DNA from: an uncultured Clostridia bacterium | GTDB lineage: Bacteria; Bacillota; Clostridia; Saccharofermentanales; Saccharofermentanaceae | Reading direction: 5' to 3' | Assembly: GCA_946405115.1 (NCBI GenBank) | Contig: CAMJGB010000004.1 | Coordinates: 1-23,042, forward strand | Length of the DNA: 23,042 nucleotides | Shown here: one piece after another, positions 7,175-14,948 of the stretch | Layout of the letters: every line of letters begins with the position of its first letter | Numbering within the stretch: the stretch's first letter is position 1 | Notes under the pieces: generated by a model | The model's database searches: none | The model's input: the letters and a program-made list of their open reading frames with translations, nothing else | Told to the model about the DNA's origin: nothing | Made by a program: the position numbers and the translations under genes

Positions 7175-8209
7175 TCAGCACTCGATAGGAACGATCCAGC
7201 CCTCAGGTGCTTCAACAGTACCCATCTGGATACCTGTCAAAGTCTCACGAAGCTTTGTCATTACAGGACCCATCTCCTCCATACCGTTGGAGAATGTGAA
7301 CTCCTTGCCGTGGTCGTTGATCTTGCCCAAAGGTGAGATAACAGCAGCAGTACCGCAGAGACCGCCCTCTGAGAATGCACCGCCCATAACTTCCTCGAGT
7401 GTAACCTCGCGCTCGTCGATCTTCATGCCGCAGTAATGCTCTGCAACGTAAACGAGTGATCTTCTTGTGATGGAAGGAAGGATTGAACCTGACTTAGGAA
7501 CGATCAATGTACCCTTACCGTCTGTGAAGATGAGGTTAGCTCCGCCTGTCTCCTCGATCTTTGTTCTTGTCTGAGGATCAAGATAGATATTCTCGGCAAA
7601 GCCCTCGTTATGTGCTGTAACGATAGCGTGCAAAGACATAGCATAGTTAAGACCTGCCTTGATACAGCCTGTTCCGTGAGGAGCAGCTCTGTCGAAGTCA
7701 GAGATCTTAACAACGATCGGATTAACACCACCCTTGAAGTAAGGACCTACAGGTGTAGCGAAGATACGATACTGATAATCTTCTGCAGGCTTAACACCGA
7801 TAACGGGGTTAATACCGAAGATGTAAGGTCTCAGATAGAGTGTAGCGCCTGTGCCGTAAGGAGGAACGAATCCTGCGTTTGCAGCAACTGTCTCCTTAAC
7901 TGATCTTATGAACATCTCCTCGCTGATCGGAGGGATCTCGAGGCGTACTGCTGAATCATGAAGTCTCTGAGCGTTAAGGTCAGGACGGAATGTAACGATC
8001 TTACCGTCAACTGTCTCATATGCCTTTAGGCCCTCGAATACTGTCTGCGCATACTGCAAAACACCAGCACACTCGCTCATTACGATCATGTCATCGTCGA
8101 TTAGAGCACCGTTGTCCCATGCGCCGTTTGTGTAATTGGCGACGAAACGCTTGTCGGTCTTTGTGTAACCGAATGTCAGATTCGACCAGTCAAGATTCTT
8201 CTTTTCCAT
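7175..8209 (-). CDS. ilvE: Branched-chain amino acid aminotransferase
   Basis: PLP-dependent fold-type IV transaminase interconverting Leu, Ile and Val with their 2-oxo acids, with 2-oxoglutarate/glutamate as partner; cytosolic. At 344 residues it fits the longer BCAT subgroup. Family signatures are FEGLKAY (58-64), GATLYLRPYIFG (121-132), HGTGCIKAGLNYAMSLHA (178-195) with the PLP lysine at K184, and EETGGANLIF (219-228). The ATG is preceded by an AGAGAGG site. An extended -10 TGCTATAAT sits 43-48 bp upstream of the start. It is first in a three-gene unit with the DJ-1-like and membrane-protein genes. No T-box leader is visible; the upstream gap is too short for one. Confidence 0.93.
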   Translation of the reverse strand: MEKKNLDWSNLTFGYTKTDKRFVANYTNGAWDNGALIDDDMIVMSECAGVLQYAQTVFEGLKAYETVDGKIVTFRPDLNAQRLHDSAVRLEIPPISEEMFIRSVKETVAANAGFVPPYGTGATLYLRPYIFGINPVIGVKPAEDYQYRIFATPVGPYFKGGVNPIVVKISDFDRAAPHGTGCIKAGLNYAMSLHAIVTAHNEGFAENIYLDPQTRTKIEETGGANLIFTDGKGTLIVPKSGSILPSITRRSLVYVAEHYCGMKIDEREVTLEEVMGGAFSEGGLCGTAAVISPLGKINDHGKEFTFSNGMEEMGPVMTKLRETLTGIQMGTVEAPEGWIVPIEC

Positions 8210-8251
8210 AATCAGAAACCTCTCTTTGAATTAGTCTTTTACGATTCGACT

Positions 8252-8257
8252 ATTATA
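8252..8257 (-). promoter_or_regulatory. Extended -10 of ilvE promoter
   Basis: Minus-strand TATAAT preceded by TGC, an extended -10. No good -35 is seen at 17 bp, which is common for extended -10 promoters. It lies 21 bp from the -10 of the divergent zinc-ribbon gene, so the two promoters overlap back to back. Confidence 0.6.
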
Positions 8258-8278
8258 GCACTTACACAGCCGATGTTG

Positions 8279-8284
8279 TATAAT
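8279..8284 (+). promoter_or_regulatory. -10 box of zinc-ribbon gene promoter
   Basis: A perfect TATAAT 38 bp before the ATG at 8322. The expected -35 position (about 8256-8261) has no clear hexamer and overlaps the end of the divergent ilvE -10. The call rests on the -10 alone. Confidence 0.45.
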
Positions 8285-8321
8285 TCTTAAAGGAATATTA
8301 GGAATTAAGGGGATAGGTATT

Positions 8322-9947
8322 ATGGATGAGTTCGAGAAGCAGGATGAGAAGAAGAAACTGACCTCGGCCGACTTTATTTTCGGTGAGCAGGCTTATCAGC
8401 AGAAGAATGATCCTTACAATCTGAACACGCCTTTCGGTACAGTCGAGAAGCAGGCTTTCAAGAAGGATCACGACGCACTCCCGAATCCTTGGGACAACAT
8501 GGGCGGAGACCCGTTCTCCGGTAACACGAAGAAGTGCCCTGGCTGCGGTGCCAATATTTTCTTTGATGCCGAGTCAGGTGCGATGATCTGCCACTCCTGC
8601 GGCAATGTTTATGATCCCACCACAATGGAGATGAACGGATCTTTGGGAATCGAGACTCCCGAGCAGGAATACGGCATCGATGACGAGCTTGATTACGAGG
8701 ATCAGAACAAGAAGGAGATCGTTTGTAACTCCTGCGGTTCGCAGATAGTAACTGATGCGAACACGGCTGCTACAATCTGCCCTTTCTGCGGATCTCCTAC
8801 GCTCGTAACAAGAAGACTTACAAGACAGTTCAGACCCGATGCGATCATCCCCTTCTCCGTCACCAAGGAACAGGCGAAGAAAGCTTACGCCGACCACGTT
8901 AACTCCGTACCGCACGTACCGAAGTCTTTCACAAGCTCGGCAACCATAGACAAGATCACAGGTGTTTACGTTCCGTTCTGGCTCGTTTCAGCTGATGTTA
9001 AGATGGACGTCGGAGGCTGGACGCATACGGTTTTGGACGGAAGCGGATTCTACGATGAGACGAAGCAGGAAACAACTCATTCGCACTCATTGGATGTTCC
9101 GATCGACGGTATCGTCGAGTTCTCACTCGCGAACGTTCCTTTCGACGGTTCGAAGAAGATATCGAACAGACTGATGCAGGCATGCGAGCCCTTCGATTAC
9201 AGCGAGCTCGTTCCTTACAACGCATCGTATCTCACGGGATTCCTCGCGGAGAAGTACGACTGCCAGCCGAAGGACATGTACGACTACATCAAGAAAAGAC
9301 TCGATAACTACTGTCACAGCATAGCCGAGACCGTCAAGTTCGAGGACTGTGATGCATTCACATACAACTCATCCTACACGATGATCAATTACAAGAACTA
9401 CAGGGTTACATACTGCCTGATGCCCATCTGGTTCCTGCACCTTACATACGAAGACCGTAACTACCAGTTTGCCGTTAACGGACAGACAGGCGAGGTATGC
9501 GGCGTTGTACCGAGCAAGATGAGCTGGGGTTTCATCTGGAAGGGAATGAGCTGGATCGACGGCTTAAAGCAGAGCCTAAGCTTAAAGGCAAGAGGCATTA
9601 TCTACGCCCTCCCTTCATTTATCCTGATGCTGATGTACGGAGTCGTAAGAAGCGGCCTGCAGTACGGCGGAGCAAGATTCTCGATGACGGTATTGGTCAT
9701 CGTGCTTGTTGCATATCTCATATCACTCATGCTGTTCATCGCGGTACCGCCTATACTTCAGAACCACAATAGGACTAAGAAGCAGGATCCCCACAATCTG
9801 GACAAGGCTCCCGAAGCATCTTTCTACCTTGATACGAGAAGAAAGATCAGTGCGAGAAAGAGGATCACTCAGGGCGGTGAGTTCGGCATCCGCAATCCTT
9901 TGGGCGGAGCCGGAAACAAATTCAGCAGCCCATTCATGGGATTTTAA
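8322..9947 (+). CDS. Double zinc-ribbon (TFIIB-type) protein with C-terminal membrane segments
   Basis: A 541-residue protein. Two zinc ribbons are clear: CPGC...CHSC (C72, C75, C90, C93) and CNSC...CPFC (C135, C138, C153, C156). A long soluble middle follows with a Tyr/Trp-rich segment (YRVTYCLMPIWFLHLTY). Two hydrophobic stretches at about 428-447 and 454-481 probably span or anchor in the membrane, and the tail is basic. Similar proteins are widespread in Firmicutes and usually annotated only as TFIIB-type zinc-ribbon proteins; they are not known to be transcription factors, and I cannot assign a function. The start has an AAGGGGAT-type site. A YfcE-like phosphodiesterase gene begins 6 bases after its stop. 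Confidence 0.85.
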   Translation: MDEFEKQDEKKKLTSADFIFGEQAYQQKNDPYNLNTPFGTVEKQAFKKDHDALPNPWDNMGGDPFSGNTKKCPGCGANIFFDAESGAMICHSCGNVYDPTTMEMNGSLGIETPEQEYGIDDELDYEDQNKKEIVCNSCGSQIVTDANTAATICPFCGSPTLVTRRLTRQFRPDAIIPFSVTKEQAKKAYADHVNSVPHVPKSFTSSATIDKITGVYVPFWLVSADVKMDVGGWTHTVLDGSGFYDETKQETTHSHSLDVPIDGIVEFSLANVPFDGSKKISNRLMQACEPFDYSELVPYNASYLTGFLAEKYDCQPKDMYDYIKKRLDNYCHSIAETVKFEDCDAFTYNSSYTMINYKNYRVTYCLMPIWFLHLTYEDRNYQFAVNGQTGEVCGVVPSKMSWGFIWKGMSWIDGLKQSLSLKARGIIYALPSFILMLMYGVVRSGLQYGGARFSMTVLVIVLVAYLISLMLFIAVPPILQNHNRTKKQDPHNLDKAPEASFYLDTRRKISARKRITQGGEFGIRNPLGGAGNKFSSPFMGF

Positions 9948-9953
9948 TCCGAA

Positions 9954-10463
9954 GTGAAGATACTCCTGGTAAGCGACTCACACGGCAGATCGGATCTGCT
10001 TTACAAGGCTTATGATCTTGAGAAGCCTGACATGGTCATACACTTGGGAGACCTCGAGGATCTTAAAGCGGACGTTGAGAAGCGCCTCGGTTCACCCAAG
10101 ACTCCCTGCGTTTTCATCAAGGGCAACTGCGATTACAGATCACAGGGCGACCTTAGAAACCAATCCGTCTTCTCACTCCACGGACATAGATTCTACTGTA
10201 CACACGGGCATCTCGAGCACGTTAACTACGGGCTTGATAGGCTCGTTTATTATGCGGAAGACCAACGCTGCGACATCGCGATCTACGGTCACACTCACGT
10301 ACCATACGACGGATTCATTGACGGCTCTTTCGGCGGACCTAAAGTACACGTATTAAACCCCGGAAGCATTGCTCTGCCCCGGGGCGGTTCATCAAGATCC
10401 TATATGATAATGAATTTGAAAGACAGCGGCGCTTACGACGTTGAACTTAAGTTGCTGCAGTAG
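9954..10463 (+). CDS. YfcE/MJ0936-type metallophosphoesterase
   Basis: A 169-residue calcineurin-like phosphoesterase with all metal-site motifs: DSHG (D8, H10), GDLED (D33), GNCD (N58), THGH (83-86) and GHTH (112-115). Known relatives hydrolyse phosphodiesters in vitro with a two-metal centre; the cellular substrate is usually unknown. Translation starts at GTG (9954), giving MKILLVSDSHG, the standard family N-terminus; there is no in-frame ATG nearby. The start is 6 bases after the stop of the zinc-ribbon gene and has no strong ribosome binding site, so translational coupling is likely. Its last 17 bases overlap the end of the convergent EamA gene. Confidence 0.92.
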   Translation: MKILLVSDSHGRSDLLYKAYDLEKPDMVIHLGDLEDLKADVEKRLGSPKTPCVFIKGNCDYRSQGDLRNQSVFSLHGHRFYCTHGHLEHVNYGLDRLVYYAEDQRCDIAIYGHTHVPYDGFIDGSFGGPKVHVLNPGSIALPRGGSSRSYMIMNLKDSGAYDVELKLLQ

Positions 10464-11334
10464 CCTCCGGCTGCTCGCGCTTAAGGTTCCAGTACCATCT
10501 GAACACCGCCATTCCGATGATAATGATATAACCTGCGACTGAAAGAAGCTCCGGCACTTCCGAGAGGAATATGATGCCGAGGGCAGCGGAGAAAACGACC
10601 TGCGTATTATCGAAGACACCGATCTTACGTGCAGGTGCGAACTTGTACGCTGAAGTGATCGAGAACTGCGCTACTGCTGCGAAGACACCTGCAATGATGA
10701 GGCATCCGAGCTGCCACCACTCCATGGGCTTGAAGTTTATTATCATGAACGGCGACGACAGCATGCAGGAGAATATCGAAAAGCACAAAACTATGATCGA
10801 CGTTCTCTCTCCCTTTCTTCCGAGAAGTCTTACAAAAGTATAAGCGATACCTGCACCGGCACCACCCCAGATTCCGCACAAAGCGGGGATCATGCTGACA
10901 CCCCCCGTAGGACGTGCGATAAGGATGACACCCATGAACGCAACAACTGTAGTTATGATATCGATCTTTGTGGGCTTCTCCTTAAGTATCGGGATGGATG
11001 CGATGATCGCGAAGAAAGGCGACAGCTTGTTAAGCATGTTCGCATCTGCAAGCGGCAGGTGATCGATGGCATAGAAGTTACAAAGAAGGCCTGTCGTGCC
11101 GAACAGACATCTTAGGAAAATGAATCCGAAGCATCCCTTCTTGATCTTGAACTTATCCTCGGAACGAAGGAGTGTAAAGCAGGCGATGACGGCAGCAAAA
11201 GCATTGCGGAAGAATGCTTTCTCCATCGTCGGCACATCGCCCGACAGCCTTACAAAAAATGTCATAAGTGCAAAGCCCAAAGCAGCTACAAGAATGCATG
11301 CTATACCTTTGGCATCGTTATTCTTAAGTTTCAT
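10447..11334 (-). CDS. EamA/DMT-superfamily transporter
   Basis: A 295-residue membrane protein with ten hydrophobic segments in two repeated EamA halves (about 8-136 and 150-283). The first half has the family-typical run TFFVRLSGDVPTMEKAFFRN and later NFYAIDHLPLADANMLNKLS; the second begins at LCGIWGGAGAGIAYTFVRLL. DMT exporters carry metabolites, amino acids or nucleotide-like compounds, but the substrate cannot be predicted. The ATG has an AAAGGG site and follows the DUF4236 gene by 9 bases, so the two share a transcript. The C-terminus is short and soluble. The 3' end overlaps yfcE tail to tail by 17 bp. Confidence 0.9.
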   Translation of the reverse strand: MKLKNNDAKGIACILVAALGFALMTFFVRLSGDVPTMEKAFFRNAFAAVIACFTLLRSEDKFKIKKGCFGFIFLRCLFGTTGLLCNFYAIDHLPLADANMLNKLSPFFAIIASIPILKEKPTKIDIITTVVAFMGVILIARPTGGVSMIPALCGIWGGAGAGIAYTFVRLLGRKGERTSIIVLCFSIFSCMLSSPFMIINFKPMEWWQLGCLIIAGVFAAVAQFSITSAYKFAPARKIGVFDNTQVVFSAALGIIFLSEVPELLSVAGYIIIIGMAVFRWYWNLKREQPEATAAT

Positions 11335-11343
11335 CGGAACCCT

Positions 11344-12339
11344 TTAATCGGGCAGTATCCTCTCTACAGCTTTAAAGCCTGTTGTCTTGGCGAACTTCAT
11401 GTTGTTCCTGAAGCCCGAGATGGCATCGGAAGGATCGATCATCTCCATGTTGAGTGACTGGAGCTGGTTTCTTCCGAACTCGACTGAGACCAAAGTTACC
11501 TCCGTCTCATGTCCCGTTGCTGTGTTAAGCATGTCATCGACAGCGTGGACGTATACCTTTTCGACGGGGAGGAGAGCGAAAGAGTCGCGTGCTACTCGTA
11601 TCATCGTGCTGCAGATGTAGTCCTGCATGAGCGCGTAGTAGTTAGTCTTGCTCATCTCCTTCTCGCTTAATGTGCCGTTGGCTTTAAGCGAGATCTCCGT
11701 TGTGGGTACAACTTCCTCAGACTTAACATGGAATTCTACCTCAAGAACGTCCTTTCTGTCAGTACCAACTTCAAAACTTGAGCCAAAATCGAGAAGATCG
11801 TCGTAAGGCTTGATCTCGTTAATGATCTCGAAGTAAGAGTCAACGTCGCCTGCAAGGACCCTGTCGGAGAACTTCTTAAGGTTCTCCCAGTCCTGATAAG
11901 CTTCGCTTCCCCTAACGATGTTAGTGGGGATCTCGCCCTTATTAAGAGCGACCCAGTCAATATAACCGTCTGTAGCCTTATGTACCGACTTGATTGCATT
12001 TACATAGTTCTCGAACTCAGCTACATGAGCCTTGTTCTCTTCGATCAATGCAAGCTTCTCCTGATCCTTATTAGCGGAAGCTGCAGCAGCCGCAGCTGCA
12101 TCCTTTCCCTTACCCTTTGATGCCTTATCGTCCTTGCCCTTGCCGAGCTTTTTAAGGTCGTAGCTCTTCTTGTAGTAAACTCCGGTGCCCGGAATTCCGA
12201 TGCTTGTAGTGGACTTACCTGTGGCGCTTATAGTCTCTCTTATGCCCTTCTTGCCGAAGCTGATGCTCGGTCCGCTCTTGCTCAAATTAATTCTTACGCC
12301 GGGAGCAATAGAGATACTCTTTCTGAAACAAAGGCCCAT
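11344..12339 (-). CDS. DUF4236-domain fusion protein
   Basis: A 331-residue protein. The N-terminal 57 residues match the DUF4236 pattern: GLCFRKSISIAPGVRINLSK, then a Gly/Ser/Thr-rich segment ending SIGIPGTGVYY. A Lys/Gly-rich and polyalanine linker follows (about 60-92, including seven Ala in a row), then a 240-residue mixed alpha/beta domain I do not recognise, with a central FHVKSEEVVPTTEISLKANG region. There is no signal peptide or membrane segment. The start is the ATG at 12339 because GGAGGTGA lies 5 bases before it and the family begins at this Met; a reading from 12369 adds ten residues and has no ribosome binding site. It is first in a unit with the EamA transporter gene. Function unknown. 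Confidence 0.8.
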   Translation of the reverse strand: MGLCFRKSISIAPGVRINLSKSGPSISFGKKGIRETISATGKSTTSIGIPGTGVYYKKSYDLKKLGKGKDDKASKGKGKDAAAAAAASANKDQEKLALIEENKAHVAEFENYVNAIKSVHKATDGYIDWVALNKGEIPTNIVRGSEAYQDWENLKKFSDRVLAGDVDSYFEIINEIKPYDDLLDFGSSFEVGTDRKDVLEVEFHVKSEEVVPTTEISLKANGTLSEKEMSKTNYYALMQDYICSTMIRVARDSFALLPVEKVYVHAVDDMLNTATGHETEVTLVSVEFGRNQLQSLNMEMIDPSDAISGFRNNMKFAKTTGFKAVERILPD

Positions 12340-12362
12340 AGCCCTCACCTCCGAGTGTGTAA

Positions 12363-12390
12363 TTGACATCTAAATTTAACTTTATACATT
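12363..12390 (+). promoter_or_regulatory. Possible promoter of the Sel1-like gene
   Basis: TTGACA (12363-12368), 16 bases, then TACATT (12385-12390). The -35 is perfect but the -10 is weak. A start near 12397 would give a leader of about 54 nt. The 111-bp divergent gap is AT-rich, and a minus-strand TATAAA (12386-12381) could serve the DUF4236 gene. Confidence 0.35.
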
Positions 12391-12450
12391 GCTATTTTAC
12401 TACACGAGCCTGAGTTAAAAAGGTAAAATTTATTAGAGAAAGGATTTATT

Positions 12451-14052
12451 ATGAACGATTTCCCGCGAGTAATTAAAGTCAGCGAGTATTCGCTCGAGGC
12501 CTTTGCAGTCTACGATAATGACTTCTACGATATAACGCTCCTTCCTTTGGCTGCGACAAATAACATAATCATCAAGTGCGAGACTGAACGAGACTTCACT
12601 CTCGACGACATGACGCAGGTTCTGGAGAAGATAATCAATAACGGCACCGATGCCGCAGTATTCTTCTTCACATGGTTCGAGCCTTTGGTAATCCACTTCT
12701 ACGACGTATTACGACTTAACCGTCTGTTCGGCGACAACCCCGCTTCCATCGACGGTTACAGACTTACGATGGTTCCGCAGACGGACGACGATCTGCTGCG
12801 CTGGATACTCTCCCACATCTTAAGAAGATTCAGGGAGATGTCCCTTATTCAGGTGCATACAAAAGCTGCCGATTACATCGACGCAGAGAACATACTCCAC
12901 ATGATCGACCTTCAGAGCGAAGAAAGCGAGCTTCCCATCGAAGAGCGCTACTACATAAGCGAGATAAAGGACGAATTCATAAGAGAGCTCGATAACGATC
13001 TCATCCTTAAAGATGCAGACAGATTCACGAAGCAGCTTTTCAGAAGGTATGTAAACGAGCTTTCCGAAGAGAAGAACTTCAACGCTTTAAGGATCAAGGG
13101 CTTCGCATGCTTAGGCGGCAACTCAGTCTTTAAGAGCGACTACAGGGAAGCTGCAAGATGCATGGAGACTTTGTGGAAGGAAGGCGGTTTCGGTTATGCC
13201 GCGAACACATTGGGATTCATCTGCCTTGAAGGAAGGCTTACAAACGGCAAGCCCGACTTCGCACAGGCTTTCAGATATTTCTCTATAGGACACGCATTCG
13301 GCATCTCGGAGTCGACCTACAAGCTCGCCGAGATGTTCATGGAAGGCATCTATGTCTCGAAGAACCCCGAGATGGCAGCGTCCCTCATCGAACGTAAATA
13401 CATCGATGCAAGATTCAGATTCGAACAGGAAGACTTCGAAGGTTCCTTCGCCGAAGCTTCGATGTACATGGGACAGCTTCAGTTCAAGATCTACGAGGAT
13501 AATCCCGAGCACTTCCAGTTCATGCGCGAGCAGGCCTTGGAATTCTTCCTTCAGGCAAGATTCGCACTGCACATGAGATCGCAGATCGGAATCAATCACA
13601 ATGACGGAAGATTGAGGGAGACCGTCGACAGCTACATCGACGAATTAAGCCAAGGATTCAAGATATATAAGAAATCATATAAGAGCTCATACCCGGGACC
13701 TCTCAAGGATTTCCTCGCTTACCGACCGTTCGGCATCTACACTCTCGACTTAAAGCCCCTTAAGAGTGGCAGGGTGAAGATAAGCGTGACGAGGCTTCCC
13801 GGAAGAACTGATAATGAATCTTCACTGACTCTTCTGACATATCGTGAGTTTGCCTGCTGTTCCCTTACGGACAACGTGACGTTAACGGGAAACAATGCGA
13901 CGGTAAAGACTGATGAGTCCATGGGAGAGCTCCTGTTCGACGATGTGTCCATCGATTCACTTCCGGACGGCAAGACGACGATCAGGTTCTTCTACGGACG
14001 TAAAGAGGCAGCAACGATAACTGCGGAGAGTTTCACGATAAACAGACCTTAA
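12451..14052 (+). CDS. Sel1/TPR-like repeat protein of unknown function
   Basis: A 533-residue soluble protein that I cannot place in a named family. Residues about 213-330 have helix-turn-helix repeats with Sel1-like spacing: AANTLGFICLEGRLTNGKPD, then FAQAFRYFSIGHAFG and YKLAEMFMEGIYVSKNPEMA. The N-terminal 200 residues are mixed and acidic with FFFTWFEPLVIHFYD. The C-terminal 110 residues look beta-rich (LDLKPLKSGRVKISVTRLPG). No signal peptide or membrane segment is seen, so it is probably cytoplasmic, with the repeats serving as a protein-binding scaffold. The ATG is preceded by an AAAGGA site. A LysR-type gene begins 29 bases downstream on the same strand and is likely cotranscribed. 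Confidence 0.75.
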   Translation: MNDFPRVIKVSEYSLEAFAVYDNDFYDITLLPLAATNNIIIKCETERDFTLDDMTQVLEKIINNGTDAAVFFFTWFEPLVIHFYDVLRLNRLFGDNPASIDGYRLTMVPQTDDDLLRWILSHILRRFREMSLIQVHTKAADYIDAENILHMIDLQSEESELPIEERYYISEIKDEFIRELDNDLILKDADRFTKQLFRRYVNELSEEKNFNALRIKGFACLGGNSVFKSDYREAARCMETLWKEGGFGYAANTLGFICLEGRLTNGKPDFAQAFRYFSIGHAFGISESTYKLAEMFMEGIYVSKNPEMAASLIERKYIDARFRFEQEDFEGSFAEASMYMGQLQFKIYEDNPEHFQFMREQALEFFLQARFALHMRSQIGINHNDGRLRETVDSYIDELSQGFKIYKKSYKSSYPGPLKDFLAYRPFGIYTLDLKPLKSGRVKISVTRLPGRTDNESSLTLLTYREFACCSLTDNVTLTGNNATVKTDESMGELLFDDVSIDSLPDGKTTIRFFYGRKEAATITAESFTINRP

Positions 14053-14081
14053 CCAATCTTTAATTCCGGGAGGGGCGGAAT

Positions 14082-14948
14082 ATGACTGAAGAAGGTTTGA
14101 ATATCTTTAACATGGTTGCAGAATGCGGCAGCAACTCTGAAGCTGCGAGGATTCTTCACATCCCGCAGTCAAGGGTCTCGAGGACCATAACGAGGCTCGA
14201 GAATCAATTCGGCACGAAGCTTATTAACCGCGACACCACGCCTTTTACGCTGACCAAGAACGGCTGTTTTCTTAAGTATCAGCTGGACCGCGGCATGAGC
14301 TTAAGCCAGCAGCTCAACCGTTTCATAGAAGAACAGAACCTTCAGCAGATTCAGATCGGCTACTCCTTCCCTGTCTCCTGGAAGATCATATCGCGCCAGG
14401 TCTACAGGCTTAAGCAGTTCGATCCCAAGATAAAGATATGCGTGAGCGGCAAGGACCAGTTCCAGTTAAGGCGCCTTCTGTCTGAAGGGCAGCTAGACTT
14501 CGCGATATCGCCCGATAAACTTCACTACCCCGACTACCATCTGATCGAGATCATTGACGATTACGAATTGGGACTCGTCGCACCCTCAGGCATCCCTCTC
14601 ACAGAAAGAAGATTCGTAGAACGCGATGACTTAATTCGTTACCCTCTGCTTATACCCGACGAGAAAAACTCGGCTCAGGCCATCGCGGAATGGATCGGCA
14701 ACTTAATCTACTTACGAAACTTCGACACCTACAACAATCTCGAGACCATGATAGGACTTATAAACAACGGATTCGGAGTAGGGTTCGCGCCGAAGGAGGA
14801 CCGGTATCTTTTCGATGTGCCGCGCCTTACTTACTATGTGAGCCACCCCAAGATAGTGATACCTCTTTATGTTTACACGAGATGGAAAAGGGATATGTCG
14901 GACGAGCTTCGCATGTTCCTCGACTTCTACGAGGAAAGGATCAGATAA
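14082..14948 (+). CDS. LysR-family transcriptional regulator
   Basis: A 288-residue protein of typical LysR size. The winged helix-turn-helix lies at about residues 17-42 (SNSEAARILHIPQSRVSRTI, then TRLENQFGTKLINR), followed by the linker helix and a periplasmic-binding-like effector domain, including QLDFAISPDKLHYPDYHLIE and GLINNGFGVGFAPK. The effector is unknown. A GGGAGGGG site precedes the ATG. LysR genes usually diverge from their targets, but this one follows the Sel1-like gene and converges on the HAD gene, overlapping it by 8 bp, so its target may be its own unit or lie elsewhere. Confidence 0.92.
   Translation: MTEEGLNIFNMVAECGSNSEAARILHIPQSRVSRTITRLENQFGTKLINRDTTPFTLTKNGCFLKYQLDRGMSLSQQLNRFIEEQNLQQIQIGYSFPVSWKIISRQVYRLKQFDPKIKICVSGKDQFQLRRLLSEGQLDFAISPDKLHYPDYHLIEIIDDYELGLVAPSGIPLTERRFVERDDLIRYPLLIPDEKNSAQAIAEWIGNLIYLRNFDTYNNLETMIGLINNGFGVGFAPKEDRYLFDVPRLTYYVSHPKIVIPLYVYTRWKRDMSDELRMFLDFYEERIR

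Noticed and set aside
12077-12100. Alanine-codon repeat in the DUF4236 gene as a microsatellite
   Set aside because: The codons are mixed GCA, GCT and GCC, so it is a low-complexity linker rather than a true tandem repeat.
12340-12369. Upstream start for the DUF4236 gene
   Set aside because: No ribosome binding site precedes it, whereas GGAGGTGA stands 5 bases before the ATG at 12339, which matches the family start.
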